The notes under the pieces: model-generated
Seen by the model: only the letters and a program-made list of their open reading frames with translations
What the model was told of the DNA's origin: nothing
Databases searched by the model: none
DNA from: Pseudomaricurvus hydrocarbonicus
GTDB lineage: Bacteria > Pseudomonadota > Gammaproteobacteria > Pseudomonadales > Cellvibrionaceae
Direction of reading: 5' to 3'
Assembly: GCF_011602365.1 (NCBI RefSeq)
Contig: NZ_JAAONZ010000030.1
Location: 1-33,612, forward strand
DNA length: 33,612 bases
In this document: in pieces, positions 1 to 6,455 of the stretch
How the letters are laid out: the number at the start of each line of letters is the position of its first letter
How positions within the stretch are numbered: the stretch's first letter is position 1
Translations under genes and position numbers: made by a program

Positions 1-57
1 GCCAGCCACCTTGTCGGCCATGTCCTGTAGTTCTTTGTTTTTCATTGTCGATACCAT
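1..57 (-). CDS. IS256-like transposase, N-terminal 19 codons only (runs off the window)
   Basis: An ATG at 57 on the minus strand opens a frame with no stop to the window edge. It reads MVSTMKNKELQDMADKVAG, and the second Met (MKNKELQDMADK) may be the true start. The charged opening helix resembles the start of IS256/Mutator-type DDE transposases. Only 19 residues are visible, so the family call also rests on the terminus-like sequence near 100-121. No catalytic residue can be checked. Confidence 0.45.
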   Translation of the reverse strand, partial: MVSTMKNKELQDMADKVAG

Positions 58-121
58 GATTCATTAACTCCTCTAGGGTAATATGAATCACGGGGTTTAC
101 ACAGTTAGTGGGACATTCTCT
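1..121 (-). mobile_element. Left end of an IS256-like insertion sequence (partial)
   Basis: The window opens inside an insertion sequence whose transposase reads leftward. About 60 bases of non-coding sequence lie between the transposase start and the presumed terminus. Read on the minus strand, the terminus begins near position 121 with gagaatgtcccactaactgt, which resembles the terminal inverted repeats of IS256-family elements. The exact end is uncertain by a few bases, because the other terminus and the target duplication are outside the window. Confidence 0.55.
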
Positions 122-126
122 TTGTG

Positions 127-158
127 GGTGTAACAGCTGATTTGGTTACACCTTTTTT
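127..158 (+). terminator. Rho-independent terminator-like hairpin
   Basis: The 8-base arms ggtgtaac (127-134) and gttacacc (145-152) are perfect reverse complements around a 10-base loop. Six T residues follow (153-158), so it would act on plus-strand transcripts. It sits just outside the presumed IS terminus and probably belonged to whatever gene lay to the left before the insertion, or shields the downstream operon from read-through. Confidence 0.55.
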
Positions 159-448
159 CAGCAGTTATTGGTATGTTGCCAGCAATCAATTTTTCCAACG
201 CCTATCCGCCTGGGTATTCAATTCCGCTCCTCGCCTGGATTCAAGCTTCCAATCATCGTTTAAATCGTTTTGCAAACCCTTCCCAATTCACAGTATTGGT
301 TTTCTGTTCTATGGTCGAGCTTTTTTGTGTTTTGCCTTAAATGCAATAAAAATGTACATATAGTGTGATTGAAACAATATCCTGGTAGGCGCATGATTAA
401 TTTGCGGTGAGAAAATATCAACTTATACAGTATTGGAATGAGTATTTT
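159..448. other. Intergenic region upstream of the receptor/transporter operon
   Basis: No convincing gene is seen. A 79-codon open frame starting at 124 overlaps the terminator hairpin and has no recognisable protein character. The promoter of the 449-5626 operon should lie here. A TATAGT at 359-364 is a possible -10 box, but no well-placed -35 was found. Confidence 0.35.
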
Positions 449-904
449 ATGAAACCTGCAAATCATTTTATCCGTGCATGCATCTTGGCCACATTATTGC
501 TATTCACTGGGAAGGTACTAGCTGTTGAATCCACTACGATTCTCACGAGTATGTTCACATGGTGGAATCACGCCATGAAAAACCCCGCCGGGCTAACCCA
601 GAATAACTTCGGTACCTACTTCACGGATGATGCAGCGATATATATCAATGGTCATCTGCAGGTGAAGGGTACTAAAAATATGGTTCAGCATTTCAGGAAA
701 ATTCAAAAAAGGATGGATTCCATCCATATCGAGTTGCCATTCATAGAAGAATTCATTGCTGGAGATAAGGTATTCACTTATCACCGTTCTGTTAAGTCGG
801 TTGACGGCGTTACGTCTTCATCACTGGTTATGGGTTATATAACAAAAAAAAATGAAAAAATATCTAAGGTAAGCTTTCTCAGAGTATCCGCTAATGATGA
901 TTAA
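449..904 (+). CDS. Exported SnoaL/NTF2-like small protein
   Basis: This encodes about 151 aa. The ATG at 449 is preferred over the in-frame ATG at 407 because it begins a clean signal peptide: MKPANHF, a hydrophobic run ILATLLLFTG, and a likely cleavage near VLA-VES at about residue 25. A purine-rich ggaatgag lies upstream. The mature part has the size and feel of the SnoaL/NTF2-like fold (an early helix with WWNHAMKN, then DDAAIYINGHLQVKGTKNM and a strand-rich end). This fold is used both by small enzymes and by ligand-binding proteins. It is first in an operon with a TonB receptor 37 bases downstream, so a periplasmic role in handling the same substrate is an inference. No catalytic residues could be assigned. 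Confidence 0.6.
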   Translation: MKPANHFIRACILATLLLFTGKVLAVESTTILTSMFTWWNHAMKNPAGLTQNNFGTYFTDDAAIYINGHLQVKGTKNMVQHFRKIQKRMDSIHIELPFIEEFIAGDKVFTYHRSVKSVDGVTSSSLVMGYITKKNEKISKVSFLRVSANDD

Positions 905-941
905 TATTTCACATAAAAAATTAAACTGAGGAGTTTGAATT

Positions 942-3212
942 GTGAGTAATCAAAAAACTGTTAAGTATAAAAGTAGAACTGCGCGGGAACCTAGAACTAA
1001 AAAGCTAGGCTTGTCATTAGCAATATCGGCATCCGCACTGTGCTCAACTTTTCTTTCTGGTATCACTGAAGCACAAATTGAAGAGGTAGTGGTTACAGCG
1101 CAGCAGCGTGAACAAAGTCTTCAAGATGTGCCTATCAGTATCAGTGCGTTCAACGGTGAAGCCATTGATAAAAATATGTTTAAAGATGTTTCTGGCTACG
1201 TTACTAAAACACCAAATGCGAGCTTTACTTCGTCTGGTTCTCGTTCACGACGGGAAATCAGTATACGGGGTGTAACAAATTTTGTGGGTCAGAATACTGC
1301 ACTGAGAACGTCTACCTTCGGCTTCTATGTGGACGGATTTAACATGGCGGGGAGCAGTATTAATCCGCCAGTGATGGATATTCAACAAATTGAAATTCTA
1401 CGTGGTCCGCAGGCCACCTATTTTGGTCGAAATGCATTAGGCGGCGGTATCAGTGTTACTTCAAATCAGCCAGAGTTTGAACTTGGCGGTTCCTTCAGTG
1501 CGGATCTAGCGCGTTTTAATTCAACTGATCTGACTGGCATGCTGAATGTACCGATTATTGATGATGTATTAGCTGCACGGTTCAATGTAAAAACCCAGAG
1601 TTCAGATGGGAACATAGAGAATATTAATGAAATAGGAGGCGGTAACGACAGCGATTACGACTATGCCAAGGCAACCATTCTCTTCACGCCCACAGATGAC
1701 TTGAGTGTGACGGTCACCGGCAGTTATGCAGAAGAAGAAGTTGGTATGCGAGAAGGGGTGCCATCGGGTGTCTTTTCGACTTTCGCTGGTGCTACGCTAT
1801 TTAGTGATTTTCCTGATACTGATGGTGACGGTTTGGCGAATCCTGATCCCGATGGTGTAGGATTCTTCCCGAACAATACAGATAAGGTCAATTTCAACTC
1901 GCCCCAGAGTGTAGGTACTGATTTCGAGTATTTGGTTGCCCGTGTCGACTATGATATGGAATCTACAATGTTCACAAGTATCACCGGCTATGTAGAGTCT
2001 GACTTTTACCTAGAAGGAGATATTGACGGTGGCAGTGTTGATTACTTGAATGAGTACAGAAGTATACCGCGCCGAAGCTTCAGTCAAGAACTGCGCCTGC
2101 AGAGTGTTTCTGGACAAACCTTTGATTGGAACGTGGGAGTGATATACGGGAAAGACAGTGGTAAGTACTTAAGTGAAACGCTGATTGGCGCGGCGGAGCT
2201 CTTTGGTTTAGCAGAAGATACCACTATCAGTAAGAACGACAGCGAACAAACCTCTAAAAGCTGGGCTCTATTTGGTCAGGTTGATTATTACCTTACAGAT
2301 GCTCTAACGTTGTCTGTTGGTGGCCGCTACAGTGAAGAAACGATCACCTCCAGTATCAAACGCGCGAATGGTGCGTTTATTCAGACTCTTGAGTCGGAAG
2401 ATACATTCTATGACTTTTCACCTCGAGTGGCGATCAACTATATCGTATCAGAGGACGTGAGTGTTTATGCAACCGCCTCTAAAGGCTTTAAATCTGGCGG
2501 TGTTCAAGTGAGTCCACTTCCCGGAACGGAATCTTATGAGCCAGAAGTGCTATGGAACTATGAGGCGGGTGTTAAAGCTGAGCTAATGGAAAACAGGTTG
2601 CGTGTTAATGCCGCTGCTTTCTATATGGACTGGAAAGATCTACAAACATCCTTTCAGCAGTCAGGTGTAGACAGTGATGGGAATTTTACACTGTTTACAG
2701 GTATCGATAACGCTGAAAGAGCGATATCAAAAGGTGTTGAGATGACAGCAACATTTTTACCTAATGACAGCCTGCAAATTGATCTTGGTGTTGGCTACCT
2801 GGATGCAAAGTACGATAAGTTTGTAGCCTATATTGACGGTGCCAACCGTGTTCTCGATGGTGAAACTGTTCCAAATTCGCCAAAAATAACAGCATCCCTC
2901 GATATTGAATATGGTTTCGAGCTGTCAGAAAATTGGTCCGGTTATGTTCGTACCGAATGGCAGTATCGTGATTCAATTCAGTCTTCCACCAGCTCCTTGA
3001 TTCAATCAGGATATCCATGGGAAGTGCCAAGCTACGATGTATTGAACCTACGTGCCGGCTTCGAAAATAACAACCTTAGTATTGTTGCTTATGTCGAAAA
3101 CGCACTGGATGACGACCACTTTGTGAGTTCCTACCAGAAAGCGTTCATGGGAGGCATGTATGTTGAACCCTCCTACATGAATTATGGGGTCAAAGCGACC
3201 TATAGCTTCTGA
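942..3212 (+). CDS. TonB-dependent outer-membrane receptor
   Basis: This is a 756-aa receptor that would import a scarce ligand through the outer membrane using TonB energy. It starts at GTG 942 after a good ribosome site (actgaggag). A basic N-terminus and hydrophobic stretch (about residues 21-45) form an extended signal peptide, followed by a TonB box (IEEVVVTA, 46-53). The plug domain follows (about 55-175) with QDVPISISAF, FYVDGF and the conserved IEILRGPQATYFGRNALGGG. The rest is a 22-strand-type barrel ending in the aromatic terminus YSF. Length and motifs are typical of the iron-complex/small-molecule receptor family widespread in marine gammaproteobacteria, where such receptors often serve aromatic or polycyclic substrates. 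The ligand cannot be read from sequence. The downstream symporter and catabolic genes suggest the growth substrate rather than iron. Confidence 0.95.
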   Translation: MSNQKTVKYKSRTAREPRTKKLGLSLAISASALCSTFLSGITEAQIEEVVVTAQQREQSLQDVPISISAFNGEAIDKNMFKDVSGYVTKTPNASFTSSGSRSRREISIRGVTNFVGQNTALRTSTFGFYVDGFNMAGSSINPPVMDIQQIEILRGPQATYFGRNALGGGISVTSNQPEFELGGSFSADLARFNSTDLTGMLNVPIIDDVLAARFNVKTQSSDGNIENINEIGGGNDSDYDYAKATILFTPTDDLSVTVTGSYAEEEVGMREGVPSGVFSTFAGATLFSDFPDTDGDGLANPDPDGVGFFPNNTDKVNFNSPQSVGTDFEYLVARVDYDMESTMFTSITGYVESDFYLEGDIDGGSVDYLNEYRSIPRRSFSQELRLQSVSGQTFDWNVGVIYGKDSGKYLSETLIGAAELFGLAEDTTISKNDSEQTSKSWALFGQVDYYLTDALTLSVGGRYSEETITSSIKRANGAFIQTLESEDTFYDFSPRVAINYIVSEDVSVYATASKGFKSGGVQVSPLPGTESYEPEVLWNYEAGVKAELMENRLRVNAAAFYMDWKDLQTSFQQSGVDSDGNFTLFTGIDNAERAISKGVEMTATFLPNDSLQIDLGVGYLDAKYDKFVAYIDGANRVLDGETVPNSPKITASLDIEYGFELSENWSGYVRTEWQYRDSIQSSTSSLIQSGYPWEVPSYDVLNLRAGFENNNLSIVAYVENALDDDHFVSSYQKAFMGGMYVEPSYMNYGVKATYSF

Positions 3213-3223
3213 TCCAGCGAATA

Positions 3224-3252
3224 CCAGAAGGTTGGCGTTGCTGACCTTTTGG
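3224..3252 (+). other. Intergenic hairpin between receptor and symporter genes
   Basis: The arms ccagaaggt (3224-3232) and accttttgg (3244-3252) pair over nine positions with one G-U pair. No T-tract follows, so this is not a classical terminator. It could damp transcription or protect the receptor mRNA end, giving more receptor than symporter. Confidence 0.3.
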
Positions 3253-3297
3253 AATTAGACCATTAACAAGACTTAGCATCAAAGAGATAAAGCCGAT

Positions 3298-4668
3298 ATG
3301 AGCTATACGGATAACCGTCATTGGAGCACCCAGTTTGCCTTCCTTGCTGCGGCAATTGGGAGTGCTGTAGGTATATCCAATATTTGGAAGTTCACCTACG
3401 TTGCTGGCGAGAACGGCGGTGGCCTGTTCACCCTGGTTTACATTTTGGCCTTGGTTGTGATTTCGGTTCCTGCGTTAATTGCCGAGTTATTAATTGGCCG
3501 TTCGGGCGGTAAAAGCGTTGTTGGCACGATGCAGGTTTTGTCTAAGCGCGAAGGCATCAGTCGGTATTGGCGCTGGTATGGTGTAATGGCCGCCAGCGGC
3601 GTGTTTCTCGCATTGAGCTTTTACTGTGTTATTGCAGGCTGGACGGTCAGCTATATGGTGAAATCGTTAGGCGGGGCCTTCGACAGTATTTCGTCTAAAG
3701 GCGCTGTTGAAATGTTCATGGTGTTTCAAAATAACCCGGTCGAGATGATTGTTTACCAATTGTTTTTTTTGGTGCTTACAGGTGTAGTGGTTGCGAGGGG
3801 TATTCACAATGGATTGGAGGCAGTACTTAAGTGGCTAACGCCTGGTCTATTTTTGATCTTGATTTTATTGGTGTTCTATTCTGCTGTAAGTGGTGATTTT
3901 TCTGCAGCATTTCGTTTTATGTTTGTGCCAGTATTTGAAGATTTTAAACCATCGGTGATTCTTACTGCAGTGGGTCAGGCGTTCTTTTCTCTGGGTGTCG
4001 GACTTGGCGTTTTGATGACCGTTGGTGCTTACATGAAAAAATCATTCCCACTCGGCAGGGCCGCACTCATCATTGCCGCTGCTGATGGCGGTGTAGCAAT
4101 ACTTGCGGGTTTGGCAATTTTTCCACTGGTATTTCAGTATGGACTATCACCTGCTGGTGGACCTGGTCTGATATTTACTACTTTACCCATTGCTTTTGGG
4201 CAGATGGCAGGTGGTCATTTTATCGGGCCGGTGTTCTTTCTTTTACTGGCCTTAGCTGCGTTAACATCATCAATCACATTGCTGGAGGCCGTTGTTGCCT
4301 GGCTTGAGGAATCTACTTCTTTAAAACGGCCCGCTATAACCTGGTTGACCATATTAGCCCTGTGGCTTTTGGGTTTGGCTACAGTGTTCTCCTTCAATAT
4401 CTGGTCAGACGTGAAGCCCTTGTCAATGTTCGAGTTTTTTAAACACAAGACAATTTTTGATCTCATTGACTATCTGGTGTCGAATCTGTTAATGCCTGTC
4501 GGCGGAATTCTGGTTGCGGTATTGGCTGGTTGGTCTTTGTCGCGGGATGTAGTTCGCGAAGAGCTGAATTTACGCTCTGATACTATGTTCAAAATATGGC
4601 ACTTCTTGGTTCGTTTTATTGTACCGTTGTTTGTTTGTGCCGTTTTTATAGTAAATATATTAAATTGA
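3298..4668 (+). CDS. Sodium-dependent symporter of the neurotransmitter:sodium symporter (NSS/SLC6) family
   Basis: This is a 456-aa inner-membrane protein with about 11-12 hydrophobic segments, the usual length for bacterial NSS proteins. The opening WSTQFAFLAAAIGSAVGISNIWKF is the TM1 signature that forms part of the sodium and substrate sites in LeuT-type transporters. NGGG and a conserved PALIAELLIGR follow. Family members carry amino acids and related zwitterions, and a tryptophan transporter (TnaT) is a known bacterial member. Here the gene lies between a TonB receptor and the VOC/RidA pair, next to an aromatic catabolic operon. Uptake of tryptophan, kynurenine or another amino-aromatic compound is a reasonable inference, not shown by the sequence. 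The ATG at 3298 is preceded by aaagagataa. Confidence 0.93.
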   Translation: MSYTDNRHWSTQFAFLAAAIGSAVGISNIWKFTYVAGENGGGLFTLVYILALVVISVPALIAELLIGRSGGKSVVGTMQVLSKREGISRYWRWYGVMAASGVFLALSFYCVIAGWTVSYMVKSLGGAFDSISSKGAVEMFMVFQNNPVEMIVYQLFFLVLTGVVVARGIHNGLEAVLKWLTPGLFLILILLVFYSAVSGDFSAAFRFMFVPVFEDFKPSVILTAVGQAFFSLGVGLGVLMTVGAYMKKSFPLGRAALIIAAADGGVAILAGLAIFPLVFQYGLSPAGGPGLIFTTLPIAFGQMAGGHFIGPVFFLLLALAALTSSITLLEAVVAWLEESTSLKRPAITWLTILALWLLGLATVFSFNIWSDVKPLSMFEFFKHKTIFDLIDYLVSNLLMPVGGILVAVLAGWSLSRDVVREELNLRSDTMFKIWHFLVRFIVPLFVCAVFIVNILN

Positions 4669-4694
4669 AGTATTGGAAACGAGGTGAAATCACG

Positions 4695-5189
4695 ATGATA
4701 AGCAATGTTAAAGAAATCTTTCTCGGTTCGGATCATGTGTCCATTACCGTCAATAACATTGAAAAAAGTCTCGCATTCTATGAGCAGGCATTTGGTTCAA
4801 AATTAATCTATAAAATGGGTCCTTTTGATGCCGAGGAAATTCCGGCTATGGAGGATGGCCGGGATTGGAGTGAAGCGCATATAAATGTTCCTGGGGTACG
4901 GTTGAATATCGCGATGGTTCAATTGTTTGATAATCTTCGAGTTGAGTTGTTTCAGTATGACAAGCCAGAAACAGCAAGTCGTTTCATTCCTTCGAATGGG
5001 GACACGGGTGCGAGCCATATTTGTATTAAAGTTAAAGACATACTGGTCGCTTTGCAGCATCTCGAGTCATTAGGCTGTACCAAACTCGCGGGGCCGATTT
5101 CTTCCGTCGACGGGCCGTGTCCTGATTCTGACTCCTGGTACGTTATCGACCCCTTTGGTCATCAACTTGAGCTAGTTCAATATTTATAA
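4695..5189 (+). CDS. VOC-superfamily metalloprotein (glyoxalase/epimerase/dioxygenase fold)
   Basis: This encodes about 164 aa. The ATG at 4695 follows a good ribosome site (acgaggtg). An open frame from 4596 would overlap the symporter and adds a non-family extension, so it is rejected. Two beta-alpha-beta-beta-beta repeats are visible. The four positions expected to bind metal are all filled: H14 (GSDHVS), E84 (LRVELFQ), H108 (GASHICI) and E159 (HQLELVQ). That H/E/H/E set is typical of metal-dependent epimerases, lyases and glyoxalase I-like enzymes rather than extradiol dioxygenases. The operon suggests it acts on an intermediate of the imported compound. The reaction is unknown. Confidence 0.85.
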   Translation: MISNVKEIFLGSDHVSITVNNIEKSLAFYEQAFGSKLIYKMGPFDAEEIPAMEDGRDWSEAHINVPGVRLNIAMVQLFDNLRVELFQYDKPETASRFIPSNGDTGASHICIKVKDILVALQHLESLGCTKLAGPISSVDGPCPDSDSWYVIDPFGHQLELVQYL

Positions 5190-5218
5190 ACTGATGATAC
5201 TCTATTTGAGGAAAATCC

Positions 5219-5626
5219 ATGTCAAGAAAAGCTATTAATCCAGAATCTATGTACCCCAGTGTTCATTTTGGTTTTTCTCACGCAACTGAGTCGACCGATG
5301 GTAAATTAATTCATTTGGCTGGTCAGGTGGCATGGGACGCCAGCGGTACACTGATTGGTGAAGGGGATATTGCGGCGCAGACCAAACAGGTTTTGAAAAA
5401 TATAAAAACCGTGTTAGAAGAGGTTGGCGCCACTTCAGCAGACGTGGTTCGTCTTCGTACATATATTGTTAATCATAAACCTGAATATCTTGAGTCAGTG
5501 TGTGGCGAAATTTCGGCGTTTTATGCCGACGAACTTCCCGCAGCGAATACACTGATAGGTATTCAGAGCCTGGCATTACCTGAATTGTTGATTGAAATTG
5601 AGGCGACAGCGCAAATTAGCAATTAA
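5219..5626 (+). CDS. RidA/YjgF-family protein lacking the canonical catalytic arginine
   Basis: This is a 135-aa Rid-fold protein and the last gene of the receptor/symporter operon (ATG 5219, ribosome site tgagga). It has the family hallmarks LAGQVAWD (33-40), the helix GDIAAQTKQVLKNIKTVLEEVGA, and IEIEATA near the end. In RidA the arginine of the PARS motif holds the substrate carboxylate for imine/enamine deamination. Here the same place reads PAAN (residues 107-110), so alanine replaces that arginine. Subfamilies without the arginine have unknown or different roles. Several such proteins sit in aromatic or amine catabolic clusters, which fits this context. A generic 2-aminoacrylate deaminase role is therefore doubtful. 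Confidence 0.88.
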   Translation: MSRKAINPESMYPSVHFGFSHATESTDGKLIHLAGQVAWDASGTLIGEGDIAAQTKQVLKNIKTVLEEVGATSADVVRLRTYIVNHKPEYLESVCGEISAFYADELPAANTLIGIQSLALPELLIEIEATAQISN

Positions 5627-5665
5627 TTTGGTATCTGAAAAATCTCTAGTTAACTAATGCGGCCT

Positions 5666-5700
5666 AAAGTCTCACGAGGAAAGTTCTGTGGGATTTTTTC
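5666..5700 (+). terminator. Probable rho-independent terminator after the receptor/RidA operon
   Basis: The left arm aaagtctcac (5666-5675) pairs with gtgggatttt (5688-5697), with two G-U pairs, around a short loop that can itself pair partly. The right arm runs into a T-rich tail (attttttc). It lies 40 bases after the rid-like stop codon and before the converging AraC-type gene. Confidence 0.5.
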
Positions 5701-5809
5701 TGCTTTCGCTTTGAATATTAGATAAGCGTGTTTGTCGTTCAGGAGTTCATAGTCGTATTGCGATATGCTGCTTGAATGTATTTTAGGATCAAGGTTGATT
5801 GGGCTATAG

Positions 5810-6172
5810 TTATTCTTCTTGAAACATTCTTGCCTTTAATGTCTCTCGTGGATTTTCTCCGTATCGCTGTCGGTAGTCTCTGCTAAATCTTCCCATGTGA
5901 TTAAATCCTGCATTTGTTGCTGCCTTGTAAATGTTGTTGGCGTCTCCTGAAAGCAGCTCATTTCTGACGCGTTCCATGCGCAATTCTTTTACATATTCCA
6001 TCGGCGTCATGCCAAGAAAGTTTTTAAAGTGAAGATACAGGCTTCGAGTGCTTGTTCCCGAAATGTGAGCAAGGTCATCAACACATATCGGTTCGTTTGT
6101 GTGCGATTTTAAAAAGCACATTACTGTTCTAATATGTTTTGGAAGAACGAAATGACGTTTCATGTTTTTCAT
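5810..6172 (-). CDS. Small stand-alone AraC/XylS-type DNA-binding protein
   Basis: This encodes 120 aa on the minus strand, or 117 if the second ATG at 6163 is used. The first ATG directly abuts the only AGG-like ribosome site, so the second is better spaced. Both helix-turn-helix units of the AraC family are present: VDDLAHISGTSTRSLYLHFKNFLGMTPMEYVKELRMERVR and then NIYKAATNAGFNHMGRFSRDYRQRYGENP. Most family members are about 300 aa with an N-terminal ligand or dimer domain, and here that domain is absent. The DNA upstream is very AT-rich with no coding remnant. It could be a genuine MarA/SoxS-sized activator or the surviving end of a larger gene. Its position between the two operons makes it a candidate local regulator. 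Confidence 0.8.
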   Translation of the reverse strand: MKNMKRHFVLPKHIRTVMCFLKSHTNEPICVDDLAHISGTSTRSLYLHFKNFLGMTPMEYVKELRMERVRNELLSGDANNIYKAATNAGFNHMGRFSRDYRQRYGENPRETLKARMFQEE

Positions 6173-6202
6173 CCTGTTTTATCAGTAAAGTACAATTATT
6201 AT

Positions 6203-6219
6203 ATTACATGATTTGTAAT
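6203..6219. promoter_or_regulatory. Operator-like inverted repeat, copy 1 (near the AraC-type gene)
   Basis: The arms attaca (6203-6208) and tgtaat (6214-6219) flank a 5-base spacer. The 14-mer at 6206-6219 (acatgatttgtaat) matches the 14-mer at 6371-6384 (acattacttgtaat) at 12 positions in the same orientation. It lies 30 bases upstream of the AraC-type start codon. A shared binding site for one regulator, the MarR or the AraC-type protein, is inferred. Confidence 0.45.
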
Positions 6220-6366
6220 TTAGTTTAACCAATAATTTGTTTTATATAACGCTTATATGTCTTCCAATAAAGTGAATCATATTATTTTTAAAAAGATAAT
6301 ATATACTGTTAAATTCATAAATTATAATAATAAATTTTCCATTTTTATCCACATAGTGCAATTATA

Positions 6367-6390
6367 AAATACATTACTTGTAATGTATTT
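6367..6390. promoter_or_regulatory. Perfect 24-base palindrome, operator candidate for the catabolic operon
   Basis: The 11-base arm aaatacattac (6367-6377) is followed by TT and then its exact reverse complement (6380-6390). It lies 66 bases upstream of the operon start codon and overlaps the predicted -35 region, a classic place for a repressor such as a MarR protein. The MarR gene at the operon's end is the leading candidate for binding it. This is inferred from position and symmetry only. Confidence 0.6.
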
Positions 6391-6415
6391 GATTTAATTT
6401 GTGTAGCTGTATAAC
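6388..6415 (+). promoter_or_regulatory. Possible sigma-70 promoter of the catabolic operon
   Basis: TTTGAT (6388-6393) and TATAAC (6410-6415) are separated by 16 bases. The -35 box touches the right arm of the palindrome, so bound repressor would block polymerase. The surroundings are strongly AT-rich. The call is by eye and moderately weak. Confidence 0.35.
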
Positions 6416-6455
6416 GTTGACGCTAGAAATCAATTTCATACGAGCGGGTGATGTT

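Noticed and set aside
124-363. 79-codon open frame near the left edge
   Set aside because: It begins inside the terminator hairpin, lacks a ribosome site and has no protein-like conservation.
4596-4694. Longer N-terminus for the VOC protein
   Set aside because: The extension overlaps the symporter coding sequence and is unlike the family, and a good ribosome site precedes ATG 4695.
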